64,000 bases of DNA from JANQPX01 sp041398025 (GCA_041398025.1 JAWKVM010000031.1:50611-114610), one strand, 5' to 3'. Shown: positions 49,863-60,986, counted from the stretch's first letter. The notes: generated by a model from the letters alone, not told the origin. A program made the numbers and translations.

Positions 49863-52099
49863 CTTCGATGACCCGTCGTCTTCCCGCGACCGCAGCCCTC
49901 CTCCTGATCGTCACGTCCCCCACCCTGCTCCTCGCCGACGAGATCGACGATGCCGCCGCCGATGGCGCCGGCTTTGCGACGACCATCTTCCCCGACGCCA
50001 CCATCGATCAGGGCGGCAATGTCTCGATCGGCGGGCAGGAGGAGGACCTGGCGCCGGAGGAACTCTTCCCCGGCGCCAATGATGACGATACTGCCGCGTT
50101 CACCGCGATCGACACCGAGAACGAAGCAGCGGCGGCCGGTGACCAGGCGCGTGCCCAGGGAAGCGACGCCATCGACGTCACCGACGACACCAATGCACAG
50201 GACCGTGACGATCTCCCGCAAGATCCCTTTTTCGACAGCACCGATCAAACTTTCGGCGACATCGATTCGGTCGCCGATGAGTTCGGCGCCTGCTCGACCG
50301 CGCGAGCAATCGTGCCGGCCGTCAACACTGCCTTCCTGCCGGACCAGCGGTCCTGCGAGCGCATCCGAAAGGTCGAAGGCGCGTGCACGATCACCCATGA
50401 GTTGAGCGTCGATGCCGCAAGCGGCACCGTGCTGGCCGATGAATGGGGGCCGCCTGAGTGCATGATCGCGGCGAGCCATGTCGTCGGGCCGAGCGTGTGC
50501 ACCGGGACGGCGACCGTGATCGCGGGCGCTGCCCTCGGCGATTGCCTGGCGATCGACGGCACGACCATCTGTCCAGGCGACCCGCTCCATGGGCAGCTGA
50601 GCCCACCGCCCTTCGACGGCAAGGAGCAATGCATCTCGCGCCTGGCGCTCAGCGTCGACATCGGACCGCTGGATTGCGAATCCAACCTTCCGTCTCTTCC
50701 CTGCACGACAACCTCGACCGGCGAGGAAATTTGCCCGGCGGATGAAGGCGACATCATCGACACCTGCGACGGCTTGCGCGCCGACCCGGCATGTCGTTTC
50801 ATCGATCAGGCCTGCGTGTCCGACGCCGAGGTCGATGGCGTCTGCTACCTGGAGGAGCTGCTCTTCGCGTGCGACGAGGAATTCACCTACGACACCTACC
50901 AGCAGCAAACCAGCCTGAACTGCCCGGAAAGCGACATCCGCTGCAACGGCAATGAATGCATCGAGATCGATACCGAGTCCAACAATGGCGCCACAACGGG
51001 CCTGGCCGCCCTGACCGCCAGCCAGCTGCTAGCCGTCGACAGCACCTGTAGCCGCCTCGATCCCAATTCATGCGATGTTTATCCTGGCAGTGCCGACGCC
51101 TGCCAGCGCGGCATCGGCGGCATCTTCGATGCCTGCGAGCTGCCGGCGCCGATCGGCCCAGGACCCTATCTCGACCTGGTCTTCGCGATCGGCGCCCTTG
51201 ATACCAGCCTCACGGCGCTGGAACCCACCTCACCGCTGAGAGGTGCTTGGGAAAAGCTGCGCGATCCCGCGGTGTCAGCGCTCGATACGCTTCAAACGCC
51301 CTTCGTGACGCCGAGCGACACTGTCTCGGCCAGCACCACCCCCAATGCCGACGACGGTGTCGCCGCGGAGGATCTCCAGGCGGCACGACAGGAGCTGCTG
51401 AACGGCACCGCCGACGATGTCTTCGCCACCTTCGGTCCCGCGGCGGTCAATGAGCTTTTTGTCGGACCAGCGCCCGACGGCACTGCTGCCAACGAGGCAG
51501 GACGGATCGGCAATGTCGCCCTGCGCGAGGCGCCCGAAGGCGAAACCGCGCTTTCGCTCGTCGCCAATGCCTACAGTGCATCGGCGAGCGAAACGATACC
51601 CGCCGAGCCGGCGCCGCTTGTCGACGGGGACGACGTCGCCACCGCCGCCCATGACGACGCCCGTAACTGCTTGTTCGTCGGATCGCAATGCACCGAGGAC
51701 TCCTTCGGCGCCTGCATCAGCCGGGATCGCGTGCTCTGCTGCTTCAATTCACCATTGGGACGGCTTGCCCAGGAATCGACCGTGCCACAATTCGGGCGGG
51801 ATTTCGGGTCCGCCGAGCTGCCGAACTGCCGCGGCCTCACCAGCGCTGAAATCCAGAATTTCGATTGGGCGGGGCTCGATCTCGACCAATGGATCGCCAT
51901 TCTCGGCACCGCCGAGCGCTACCCGGACCCGGACAAGCTCACCCCCGGCGGCCTCACCGGCACAGGCAACTTTCTCGATCTCGCCATTCCGGACGTGCCG
52001 AGACCCGACGTCATCACGCGCACGCGCCAGCGTGTCGACGGCATCGACACCGAGCAAGTGCGCCGCCGCGGTCGAGACGAGCTCAGGGCGACGGAATGA
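49859..52099 (+). CDS. traN: TraN, cysteine-rich outer-membrane mating-pair stabilisation protein
   Basis: The 746-residue protein from ATG 49859 has a signal peptide (ATAALLLIVTSPTLLLADE) and many cysteines in clusters (SCERIRKVEGACTITHEL; GPLDCESNLPSLPCTTTS; DARNCLFVGSQCTEDSFGACISRDRVLCCFNSPLGRL). The late block CCFNSPLGRL ... GRDFGSAELPNCRGLT is the TraN signature. In F plasmids TraN is the receptor-recognition protein for the recipient outer membrane. The middle, acidic region is unlike the F version and may set recipient specificity. Last gene of the second tra operon. Confidence 0.93.
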   Translation: MTSMTRRLPATAALLLIVTSPTLLLADEIDDAAADGAGFATTIFPDATIDQGGNVSIGGQEEDLAPEELFPGANDDDTAAFTAIDTENEAAAAGDQARAQGSDAIDVTDDTNAQDRDDLPQDPFFDSTDQTFGDIDSVADEFGACSTARAIVPAVNTAFLPDQRSCERIRKVEGACTITHELSVDAASGTVLADEWGPPECMIAASHVVGPSVCTGTATVIAGAALGDCLAIDGTTICPGDPLHGQLSPPPFDGKEQCISRLALSVDIGPLDCESNLPSLPCTTTSTGEEICPADEGDIIDTCDGLRADPACRFIDQACVSDAEVDGVCYLEELLFACDEEFTYDTYQQQTSLNCPESDIRCNGNECIEIDTESNNGATTGLAALTASQLLAVDSTCSRLDPNSCDVYPGSADACQRGIGGIFDACELPAPIGPGPYLDLVFAIGALDTSLTALEPTSPLRGAWEKLRDPAVSALDTLQTPFVTPSDTVSASTTPNADDGVAAEDLQAARQELLNGTADDVFATFGPAAVNELFVGPAPDGTAANEAGRIGNVALREAPEGETALSLVANAYSASASETIPAEPAPLVDGDDVATAAHDDARNCLFVGSQCTEDSFGACISRDRVLCCFNSPLGRLAQESTVPQFGRDFGSAELPNCRGLTSAEIQNFDWAGLDLDQWIAILGTAERYPDPDKLTPGGLTGTGNFLDLAIPDVPRPDVITRTRQRVDGIDTEQVRRRGRDELRATE

Positions 52100-52137
52100 T
52101 GGTCGCGATGCTTCGGAGCTTCCTGAATCGGAACCCT

Positions 52138-52773
52138 TCAGGCCGAAGTCGGATCGCGATTGCATCGCTCACGCCCGACCTTCAGCACCGGCGCCTCCGG
52201 GCAGATCGGCGGCTCTCTGGCAAGAGCACCATCCCGGCGATCGAACAGCACGACGGCGCAATCAGGCCCGAGGGCGCGGCTATCGAAAACGAAGCCTTCC
52301 ATCTGCTGCAGGAAGGCATGATCGCCACAGCCGGGGACATGACAGGCCGGCTTGCCTTTGGGACAGGTTCCGTAGGTGCAAAGCCGGCCGAGATAGCGAT
52401 CGCTGCCCGGCTCGAGCACGAACACATCGACCTGATGATGGGCAACGCCGATCTCGCGTGTGCGGTGGAGCTTCGTCAGGACCTGCCCGCGAAGCCGATT
52501 GAGCCATGGCAGCTCGTGCAAGCCGGAGAGCCAGAGCGCCAGGTCGACGTCCTTGCATTCATGCCAGAGCTCGATCCCAGCTCGGCGATAAGGGGCGAAT
52601 CGCGGCACCTCCTTCCACAAAGGCTGTGCGACCGAGCCGATCAGCGCGATGCGCATCACCGTGGCGAGTTGCGACCAAGCGTCCGCCAGCGCATCGGCAG
52701 CCAGGCGAAACTGCTGATGGCGCAGGGCCAGAAGACGATTGTCCTCGTCGATCCGCTGCTTTGAAACCCGCAT
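52138..52773 (-). CDS. Nucleotidyltransferase-fold-like protein
   Basis: The 211-residue product starts at ATG 52771-52773 behind GAAGAGG. It contains TVMRIALIGSVAQPLWKEVP and, 24 residues later, CKDVDLALWLSG. The GS-x(n)-D-x-D-L pattern is that of the minimal nucleotidyltransferase fold with two metal-binding acids. Later it has a Cys/His-rich stretch (LCTYGTCPKGKPACHVPGCGDHAF) that may bind zinc. The target is unknown. It lies divergent from the polymerase gene (77 bp apart) and convergent with traN. Confidence 0.6.
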   Translation of the reverse strand: MRVSKQRIDEDNRLLALRHQQFRLAADALADAWSQLATVMRIALIGSVAQPLWKEVPRFAPYRRAGIELWHECKDVDLALWLSGLHELPWLNRLRGQVLTKLHRTREIGVAHHQVDVFVLEPGSDRYLGRLCTYGTCPKGKPACHVPGCGDHAFLQQMEGFVFDSRALGPDCAVVLFDRRDGALAREPPICPEAPVLKVGRERCNRDPTSA

Positions 52774-52850
52774 GATCCTCTTCATGATATAGAGAATCGG
52801 CGCGAGGAAATAGATGCGCGTCGTCGCTCACAAGCGCAGCAGGGAGGGGC

Positions 52851-55190
52851 GTGATCACCACTCCGACGGGCTCCAACATCAGCGGCTTTCTGCTGACCCG
52901 GCAGTGGCGGGACCGGGACCATGGCCTGGAGCTGGTCTATTGGATCGCCGCTGAAACGGGTCCGGTGCGGGCGGTGGTGACCGACCAGGAGGCCGTCTGT
53001 TTCATCCGCCGGGACGTCGAGCTAGGACCGTGGGCGGAGCGGGTCGCCTTGGCCCGCCGGCCGCTTGCGCTGCGCAATCTCCAGGACCAGGCGGTCGACG
53101 GGCTCTATTTCAAATGCCAGCGAGATCTTCGCGAGGCCCGTCAGCTCTGTCACGCCCGAGAGATCCAGTTGCTCGAGTCGGACATCAAGCCGAGCGATCG
53201 CTATTTGATGGAGCGCTTCATCACCGGCGCCTGCAGCGTTCAGGGCGAGCCGGTCCGGTGCGACGGTTATGTCGAAGTCCGCGATGCCCGCCTCGCCCGA
53301 ACGACCTATGATCTGCCGCTCCGCCATGTTTCGATCGACATCGAAACCGAAGGGCTGAGCGGCGCGCTCTATTCGATCGCCGCGGCTTCGCCGGAAGACG
53401 CCCAGGTTTTCGTGGCGGCGAGCCCGAGGCCGGCGCCTGCCGGTCTGCCGATCGCGTGGTGCGCAAACGAACGGGCCGTGATCGCGCGGTTTTTCGCGTG
53501 GCTGAAACAGGCCGATCCGGATCTGCTGCTCGGCTGGAACATCGCCGGTTTCGATCTTGATTTCCTCGAGCGCAAATGCGCCGAGCTCGGCTTGCCCTTC
53601 GCCATCGGCCGTGGGGATGATAGGGCCACTATCCTGCAGCCGGAGACGTCCCGCGGCATGGTGGTCGCGCGCATTCCGGGCCGAGTGGCACTCGACGGCA
53701 TCGAGCTCCTGCGCGCCGGTTTCTGGTCTTTCGAGAGCTTCGAGCTGGACGTGGTCGCGAATCAGCTTCTGGGGCGAGGCAAAGCGATCCACACACCGCA
53801 TCAGCGGCTCGAGGAGATCCGGCGGATGTATCGGGAGGATCCGGCCGCCCTCGCCGCCTACAACCTCGAAGACTGCCGCCTCGTGCTCGACATCTTCGCC
53901 AAGGCCAATCTCCTGGCCTTCGCCCGGGAGCGCGCTGCCGCCACTGGCCTCGCCATGGACCGCTATGGCGGCTCGGTCGCCGCGGTCGACCATCTCTATC
54001 TGCCGCGGCTGCACCGCGCGGGCTACGTGGCGCCGGATGCCGGCGACGTCGAGCCGGGCGCGGCCAGCCCCGGCGGCTATGTGATCGACTCCAAGCCGGG
54101 CCTCCACGACAACGTCCTGCTGCTCGACTTCAAGAGCCTGTATCCGAGCATCATCCGCACCTTCAGGATCGATCCTCTGGCGCTCATCCGGCCGGGGAAT
54201 GATCCGGTGCCGGGCTTCGACGGCGCCAGCTTCTCACGAAAGGTTGCGATCCTGCCCGATCTGGTCGCCGAGCTTTGGGCCGTGCGCGATCGGGCCAAGG
54301 CCGACGGGCACGCGGCCCTTTCCCAGGCGGTCAAGATCCTGATGAACTCGCTCTACGGCGTGCTCGGGGCGACCGGATGCCGTTTTTTCGACTCCCGGCT
54401 GACCAGCAGCATCACCCGCCGTGGCCACGAGATCATTCAGAAAAGCCGGGACGTCATCGAGGAGCACGGACATCAGGTGATCTATGGTGACACCGATTCG
54501 CTCTTCATCCTGCCGAGTGACCAGGACGACGACGCCGAAACCCGGGCGCTGGGCGAGAGACTTGCAGAGGCGCTGAACGAATGGTGGCGCGGGCATCTGG
54601 AGACAGAGTATCGTCTCAGATCCTATCTGGAGGTCGAGTTCGAGACCCATTTTCTCCGCTTCCTGATGCCGACCATCCGCGGCGCCGAGACCGGCAGCAA
54701 GAAGCGCTATGCCGGCTTGATCCGAACGGCGGACGGCGAGCTGGACCTGGTGTTCAAGGGACTGGAGAGCGTGCGCACCGACTGGACACCCCTGGCACGC
54801 CGCTTTCAGCGCGAGCTCTATCGCCGAATTTTTCTCAACGAGCCGTTCGAAGCCTATATCCGTGACACGCTCGCCGATCTGCGCGCCGGTAGGCTGGACG
54901 ACGAGCTGGTCTATCGAAAGCGCCTGCGCCGGGATCTGAAAGACTACACGCGCAACGTGCCGCCCCATGTCCAGGCCGCGAGAAAACTCGACTGGCCAGA
55001 GCGCTGGATCCGCTATGTGATCACCCGGCACGGCCCGGAACCGGTGGTCGACAGCGTTCCGACGCCGGATTATCAGCATTACGAGCGACGCCAGCTCGCC
55101 CCGGTCGCCGACGGCATTCTCGGCTTGGTCGGCACGAGCTTCGAGGCGATCGCCGGCGATCAGCTCGAGCTCTTTGCCAATCCGGAGTGA
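52851..55190 (+). CDS. polB: Family B DNA polymerase (DNA polymerase II type)
   Basis: The 779-residue protein is close to E. coli Pol II (783) in size. Proofreading exonuclease motifs are intact: Exo I SIDIETEG (about 161), Exo II GWNIAGFDLDFL (about 228), Exo III YNLEDCRLV (about 338). Polymerase motifs A DFKSLYPSII (about 425), B KILMNSLYGVLG (about 495) and C YGDTDSLF (about 544) are intact. It should be an active repair/translesion polymerase. The start is GTG 52851 behind GGGAGGGG. Pol II genes are LexA-controlled in enterobacteria; I see no SOS box here. Confidence 0.95.
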   Translation: MITTPTGSNISGFLLTRQWRDRDHGLELVYWIAAETGPVRAVVTDQEAVCFIRRDVELGPWAERVALARRPLALRNLQDQAVDGLYFKCQRDLREARQLCHAREIQLLESDIKPSDRYLMERFITGACSVQGEPVRCDGYVEVRDARLARTTYDLPLRHVSIDIETEGLSGALYSIAAASPEDAQVFVAASPRPAPAGLPIAWCANERAVIARFFAWLKQADPDLLLGWNIAGFDLDFLERKCAELGLPFAIGRGDDRATILQPETSRGMVVARIPGRVALDGIELLRAGFWSFESFELDVVANQLLGRGKAIHTPHQRLEEIRRMYREDPAALAAYNLEDCRLVLDIFAKANLLAFARERAAATGLAMDRYGGSVAAVDHLYLPRLHRAGYVAPDAGDVEPGAASPGGYVIDSKPGLHDNVLLLDFKSLYPSIIRTFRIDPLALIRPGNDPVPGFDGASFSRKVAILPDLVAELWAVRDRAKADGHAALSQAVKILMNSLYGVLGATGCRFFDSRLTSSITRRGHEIIQKSRDVIEEHGHQVIYGDTDSLFILPSDQDDDAETRALGERLAEALNEWWRGHLETEYRLRSYLEVEFETHFLRFLMPTIRGAETGSKKRYAGLIRTADGELDLVFKGLESVRTDWTPLARRFQRELYRRIFLNEPFEAYIRDTLADLRAGRLDDELVYRKRLRRDLKDYTRNVPPHVQAARKLDWPERWIRYVITRHGPEPVVDSVPTPDYQHYERRQLAPVADGILGLVGTSFEAIAGDQLELFANPE

Positions 55191-55447
55191 CGACTTGCAC
55201 CTGTCTCTTGGCATAAGGCGACACGCCGTGTCGTTCGCCTTTCCCGGAGACGTAGATATGACCACCGATCGGAAATTCTTAACGACTCGGACATGGCCGC
55301 GCTGCCCGCCTGATCGGACGCCTCCAGCGTAACGGATGTCACGGAGCTTCGAAACCAGCCTGGGCCCATGCGCGGCAGTCTCCTTGATCCGACAACTTGT
55401 TGGCCTGATACGTTGGCGTCATCGTTCGACAGGGCTAGAACAACATC

Positions 55448-56908
<1,461 letters not shown>

Positions 56909-57238
56909 TGAATTGACCAAACAATCAGTTGGTTGCTCGCAATCGACCGGACGCGCGCGCCCTGGCGGATGAGTTTCGCGATGTCGACACCGGCCTCGAG
57001 GCCATGTTTCAGGCCTTCGACAACATGCCGGTGAGCGGGAACTGATGCAGCCTATCGACGCTCAGCATAAAGCCTTCGAGGCTAGGGAAAACGAGGCTGA
57101 GGACGACATGCCCGGTCGCTCCCAACCGTGATCCGCGGCTTCCCATGCGGTGGGCCTCGCCTCGTCAGGCGGTTCATCGGCTCGATCTCACACGACACGC
57201 CAGCAACGACGATCGAGCTCCCCTGATAGGAATTGTCC
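56909..57238. other. Gene-poor segment
   Basis: No complete gene is seen. A short plus-strand tail (ALADEFRDVDTGLEAMFQAF, DNMPVSGN, stop at 57041-57043) reads like the end of a real protein but has no start, so it is probably a remnant. Confidence 0.35.
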
Positions 57239-57530
57239 CTATGAACCTGCACGGCGGATCTGCAGCAATACCGCAACGATGCCGCCGATCATGACGGTGA
57301 TGAGAAACGGTGCTCCGTGACCGAGACGCCAAATCGGATGCATGGCGCCAAGAAGGGCGGCGACCGGGAGCACCAAAGCGGCCACGGCAACGGCTCCGAA
57401 AGTCCAGCGCGCGATCGGCTCCTCGGCAAGGTAGAGTCCGGGGACTCCCGCCGCCCCATAGCGCGGTGACCGCTGCCAACAGGATCGAGCCAATCGAGGC
57501 AGCAAGTGCATGGATGCAAACAAACCGGAC
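57239..57530 (-). pseudogene. Frameshifted small membrane protein gene
   Basis: One minus frame gives HALAASIGSILLAAVTALWG up to about 57440. The next frame continues with GLYLAEEPIARWTFGAVAVA, ALVLPVAALLGAMHPIWRLG and FLITVMIGGIVAVLLQIRRA to the stop at 57239. The two together make a plausible three-helix membrane protein; alone neither does. The frameshift lies near 57440-57465. No family is recognised. Confidence 0.45.
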
Positions 57531-57667
57531 CTCTCCGAAGCGGCCGGCCAGTCGGGCGCGCAGCGACCAAGGGACGGGACGAGGCGAATCTGGACTACAC
57601 CATGGAGTGGCTCCGGCTGCACGACGCCTATGGCCAATAGTTCGGCAGATTGAATAAGGAGCAAGAC

Positions 57668-58000
57668 ATGTCCGTCACCGTGGTGAACGACTACTACTTC
57701 AAGCCCGACGGCGATATCCGCGAGGGCAAGGCGGCCGCAGCCGACCTGGTCGCGCACTTCGAGGAGAACGTGCCGGAGGTTCAGCTTTCCCTTTGGCTCG
57801 CTTGCCGGGAGAACCCGCTACACCATTTTCACATCACGGTCTATGACAATCCGGACGTCCTGGCCGAGCTGCGCGACAGCGACGCGATCAAGCGATTCAC
57901 CGATCGCCTCTATCCTCACATCGACCATTCGACCTTCGTCTACCCCGTCTGCGACGTGTGGCTCGCGGGTGGAAGAGGCGTCGAGACTGTCGGCCGATAG
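57668..58000 (+). CDS. Small soluble protein, possibly a dimeric alpha+beta (ABM-like) fold
   Basis: The 110-residue protein from ATG 57668 follows AAGGAG (57657-57662) with ideal spacing. Alternating strands and a helix (MSVTVVNDYYFKPDGDIREG; VQLSLWLACRENPLHHFHITVYDNPDVLAELRDSDAIKRFTDRLYPHI) resemble the ferredoxin-like fold of antibiotic-biosynthesis-monooxygenase proteins, where two chains form a barrel. No active-site residues can be named. Function unknown. Confidence 0.65.
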   Translation: MSVTVVNDYYFKPDGDIREGKAAAADLVAHFEENVPEVQLSLWLACRENPLHHFHITVYDNPDVLAELRDSDAIKRFTDRLYPHIDHSTFVYPVCDVWLAGGRGVETVGR

Positions 58001-58216
58001 AACAATGCCGGAGACTGCATCATGCAGGCGGAAGTGACGAGCAGCGCGTCGCCCTGCAGATGTGCATCGTCAATGAACTGTGCGCGCTTTGTAGCGTCTC
58101 AAGCGAGCATCAAAACCACGCGACCCTGACCGGTGGGCTCAACGTCGGATTCGGACCGAGACAGCGCTCCTGAACGGATTCGAGAGGTTTCCAATATCTC
58201 TCCGCTGACGTCTTGA

Positions 58217-58621
58217 TCAGGTGCGGCGCTTAAGAAACTTCAAGCCGGACCAGTCAGCATCGACGGCGCAGACCTTCACGTCGACCCAGCCGAAAGGAAG
58301 GATCACATCCCGGACTCCGTCCTCGGTCAGATCCTCGAACAATGGCGACGATTTTTTTGGCCAAGAGACCCATAGAATGCCGCCATCGGCGAGATGGGAA
58401 AGCGCGCGTTCTGCCATGCCGGTCAGATCCGATGTCCTCCGGCAGAACAGATGGACGAGATCGGCCTTGTCCGTGCTGGTGACAAAGGAGACGCCTTCCG
58501 CACCGGCGACCAGATCCCGGTGTTGCGCTGGCGCATCGATCGCAAGGCAGATCATGCCCGGCTTCAGACCAAGCTTTTGATCAAGCGGCTTGCCTGAGTA
58601 GCCGGGGGTTTTGACCGACAT
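58217..58621 (-). CDS. DUF3052 family protein
   Basis: The 134-residue product from ATG 58619-58621 reads MSVKTPGYSGKPLDQKLGLK and GMICLAIDAPAQHRDLV, then LVHLFCRRTSDLTGMAERAL, GGILWVSWPKKSS and DLTEDGVRDVILPFGWVDVK, ending CAVDADWSGLKFLKR. This full set of blocks is the DUF3052 pattern (LWVSWPKK and WVDVKVCAVD-x-x-WSGLKF). The function of the family is not known. It is cytosolic and appears complete. Confidence 0.88.
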   Translation of the reverse strand: MSVKTPGYSGKPLDQKLGLKPGMICLAIDAPAQHRDLVAGAEGVSFVTSTDKADLVHLFCRRTSDLTGMAERALSHLADGGILWVSWPKKSSPLFEDLTEDGVRDVILPFGWVDVKVCAVDADWSGLKFLKRRT

Positions 58622-58889
58622 GAGCGTTTCTCTCCCTGTTTTGCACGAATGATGCAGAGCCATGCTCCCGGCGATGCGACGAATTCGTCCGAGCACACGA
58701 AGGGTAGTTCCGGACGCCGACTGCTGGGCAAGCCTGCGGGCACGGCCCCCCAGAATGCCTGAAAGCGTCGGCCCGAGATGGAGTTTGCCACAGAAGGACG
58801 GCCAAGGTGACCGCTCAACGATCAGAGACCGATCGAGCGCATCATCGATGTCGTCGAGCCGCGCGAAATCGAGCGCACCGGTGACGATC

Positions 58890-59117
58890 AGGCCCGTCGA
58901 TCTCTTCAGATGTATTCAGATCGTGATCGAAATTGACCAAAGAGGGCTCCCCTGCAACGTCGAGCGCTGGTCCTCACCAACCACTCGCCGAACCGCCTGG
59001 TGTGCCGAGAAAGCACGGATCATGATCCAAAGGTTGATCGACGCCCGCTGGCGATGTCATCCGACCAAAACCCGACCTTCCGAGCGCCCGCCGGTCGGCA
59101 AGCAGCCGGTCATGTGA
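58890..59117 (+). pseudogene. Degraded second copy of the exported Cys protein (copy 2)
   Basis: The plus frame reads FRCIQIVIEIDQRGLPCNVE, RWSSPTTRRTAW, IMIQRLIDARWRCHP and PSERPPVGKQPVM, colinear with the C-terminal 75 residues of the protein at 24919. Similarity starts at about 58905. The signal peptide and first Cys are missing, and the frame upstream (to 58662) is unrelated sequence. It is either a truncated gene or one whose start has been shifted away. Like copy 1 it precedes a single-domain response regulator. Confidence 0.6.
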
Positions 59118-59141
59118 TGCTGCTGGATGGGGAGACGCGTC

Positions 59142-59354
59142 CTATATGGGCGCCAATATGTAGCGGCGCCGTCGCGCCCTTCGTGGCGGTGTCGGAGACG
59201 AGCGTGAGAGTCTGATCCTAGCCGGTCTTCTCTCATGGGGACGAGCCCGGTCCTCTCGCCCCTCAGCCGCCTGCGCAAGCGGCGAGGACGGCGACGCCTT
59301 TTTCTCATCTTGTGCAAGAGTCGCGCGAAAGGCATCGAACAATTTACGAGTCAT
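59142..59354 (-). CDS. Possible small basic protein
   Basis: From ATG 59352-59354 the frame encodes 70 residues (MTRKLFDAFRATLAQDEKKA, then an Arg-rich tail). GGGAGAG lies upstream at a usable distance. The N-terminal 40 residues look plausible, but the Arg-rich end looks like chance reading of GC-rich DNA. Weak call. Confidence 0.25.
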   Translation of the reverse strand: MTRKLFDAFRATLAQDEKKASPSSPLAQAAEGREDRARPHERRPARIRLSRSSPTPPRRARRRRYILAPI

Positions 59355-59751
59355 CGGCGTCACTCTCCCAGAACAGAAGATGACGACCTTCCGATTTAAG
59401 ACAACGGAAGTCAATAGAAAACACACTGTTGAATTACGCAACCCGATAATCACAGATGATCGCTGTTTTTATTGACTGGCAATTTCATTTTGTGACAGTT
59501 CTGTTACATGACATTCTTGTTCTACATGAAGGGCTATGGCCAACTTCATCGCTGACATGCGGGAGCGGCCAGCCTCGCCAAGCTCGAAGACCCTTGCGGT
59601 ACCGCAACATCGTCCGCTCAGGCGAGATGATCAGCGCCTTCATTCCCTGGCGTGGTCACGATCGCCCGCTGTCATTTCGTTCACGTCTTTTTCATCATTT
59701 TCGGCCACGCTGTCCGGCGGTAAGCGACAAGAGGGATGAGCCCCCCCGGTC
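59355..59751. promoter_or_regulatory. Intergenic region upstream of response regulator copy 2
   Basis: No gene is supported. The part 59395-59530 is distinctly AT-rich and is the likely promoter region of the response regulator. The last 30 bp share GAGGGATGAG and the following spacing with the same position before copy 1 (25381-25401). Confidence 0.4.
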
Positions 59752-60114
59752 ATGGCAACGATCATTGTCATCGAGGATGACGCCGACCTTCGGCAGATCC
59801 TGGTGGACGAGCTGGAGGATGCCGGTCATCAGGTCCTGGATGCCAGGAATGGCGTCGAGGGGCTGGAAGCGATCAAGGCGAGCGAGCCGGATGTGATCGT
59901 CTCCGATATCGGCATGCCCGAGATGGACGGCTATCAGCTCCGAAAGAGGCTGCAGACCTGTCCGCGTTTCAGCGCCACGCCGTTCTTCTTCGTCTCGGCC
60001 CTCGCCTTTCAGCAGGCGATCGACAAGGGCATGCGCATCGGCGCCGACGCCTTTCTCACCAAGCCGGTCGACTTCGACGTCCTGCTGGATCGGATCACCG
60101 CCGCGGTCGCCTGA
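59752..60114 (+). CDS. Single-domain response regulator (CheY-like), copy 2
   Basis: The 120-residue receiver is colinear with the protein at 25402: IEDDADLRQILVDELEDAGH, phospho-acceptor Asp 52 in IVSDIGMPEMDGYQLRKRL, FFFVSALAFQQAIDKG, Lys 104 in FLTKPVDFDVL. Differences are spread along the chain and are mostly conservative, pointing to an old duplication under selection. No output domain and no kinase nearby. Confidence 0.92.
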   Translation: MATIIVIEDDADLRQILVDELEDAGHQVLDARNGVEGLEAIKASEPDVIVSDIGMPEMDGYQLRKRLQTCPRFSATPFFFVSALAFQQAIDKGMRIGADAFLTKPVDFDVLLDRITAAVA

Positions 60115-60157
60115 ATGCGCCATCCCTTTGAAGGGAACGGCTCAAGCCAAAGACATT

Positions 60158-60197
60158 GCGGCCGCCCTCCAAAGGGGGGGAGCGAAGGGCAGCCGCG
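60158..60197 (+). terminator. Hairpin after response regulator copy 2
   Basis: GCGGCCGCCCT (from about 60158) pairs with AGGGCAGCCGC (ending about 60196) with one mismatch, around a G-rich loop. It corresponds in position and arm sequence to the hairpin after copy 1. In both places CACTATAGGCT follows about 32 bp later (25861-25871; 60229-60239). No T-run. Confidence 0.5.
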
Positions 60198-60385
60198 ACT
60201 GCAAGTGGTGATGTCAATGCGGGCTTTTCACTATAGGCTGGTCGCGGCATTGGGCAAGCTCGGCGATCAGCGGCGGCGAACATTCGGGTCGCAGGGGTAG
60301 CGGTTGAGAAAACGATCAGCGCCGCCTCAGAGAGGGACGCGATCGCACCTGCAGCTTCCCTGCCCTCGGAATCGACGGTGGAGCG

Positions 60386-60703
60386 TCAGAGCATCGATGG
60401 TGACGCCATGTTCAGGGCCAGGATCGCCACTGTCATGATGACGATGATCCAAAAGCGGATCCACCCGCCGGTGATCATATGGTGTCCCCAAAGGAGACCT
60501 CGATCGACGGCGATCACCATCACGAACAGGCCGACCCAGATCGCCCAAAGCGGACCGATCGCGACCATCAGGAGATAGCGTTTCCCTGGCCCGACAGGCG
60601 CGGCCGTCTTCATCATGTCGGGACGGCGGAGGCCCCATTCCGCCAGCTCGATCCCAGTCAGCAAGTAGAGCCCGAGACCCAGCTCCATCATGGCACGCGT
60701 CAT
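60386..60703 (-). CDS. Small polytopic membrane protein of unknown function
   Basis: The 105-residue product has three hydrophobic segments (MELGLGLYLLTGIELAEWGL; YLLMVAIGPLWAIWVGLFVMVIAV; WIRFWIIVIMTVAILALNM) and short charged loops. The clean alternation of hydrophobic and charged parts supports a real inner-membrane protein. No family is recognised. The next gene downstream on this strand is not close. Confidence 0.55.
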   Translation of the reverse strand: MTRAMMELGLGLYLLTGIELAEWGLRRPDMMKTAAPVGPGKRYLLMVAIGPLWAIWVGLFVMVIAVDRGLLWGHHMITGGWIRFWIIVIMTVAILALNMASPSML

Positions 60704-60781
60704 GGTAAGCCTCGCTTCCCTCGCACCGCCGGCCGGCGCCGAACGCCCGGTCGATGCCCGTCTATCGACGCCCCCGACGGC

Positions 60782-60862
60782 TTAGGCCGCCACGAACCAG
60801 ATGATCACGATCACCACGACCGCGCCCGCGATCCACCAGAGCCGCCGATCATTGAAGTTCAT
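60782..60862 (-). CDS. 26-residue single-pass membrane peptide
   Basis: ATG 60860-60862 opens a frame MNFNDRRLWWIAGAVVVIVI followed by IWFVAA and TAA at 60782-60784. GGGGAGGGG lies a few bases upstream. A charged start (NDRR) followed by one perfect membrane helix is the classic form of bacterial small membrane proteins. It is too short for standard gene finders. Confidence 0.6.
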   Translation of the reverse strand: MNFNDRRLWWIAGAVVVIVIIWFVAA

Positions 60863-60986
60863 CCTGTTTCCCCTCCCCTTTGGCGGCCTGCCTGGACGAG
60901 GCTCTCCCTCTCGAACGACACCGCCCTCGCCATGAAACACCTGCCTATAGGCACGCTTCGGCTGCCTGCCGCAGTGCCGGATCAGG

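Noticed and set aside
53022..54107. Minus-strand frame of 361 codons opposite polB
   Set aside because: Antisense shadow of the DNA polymerase; no domain.
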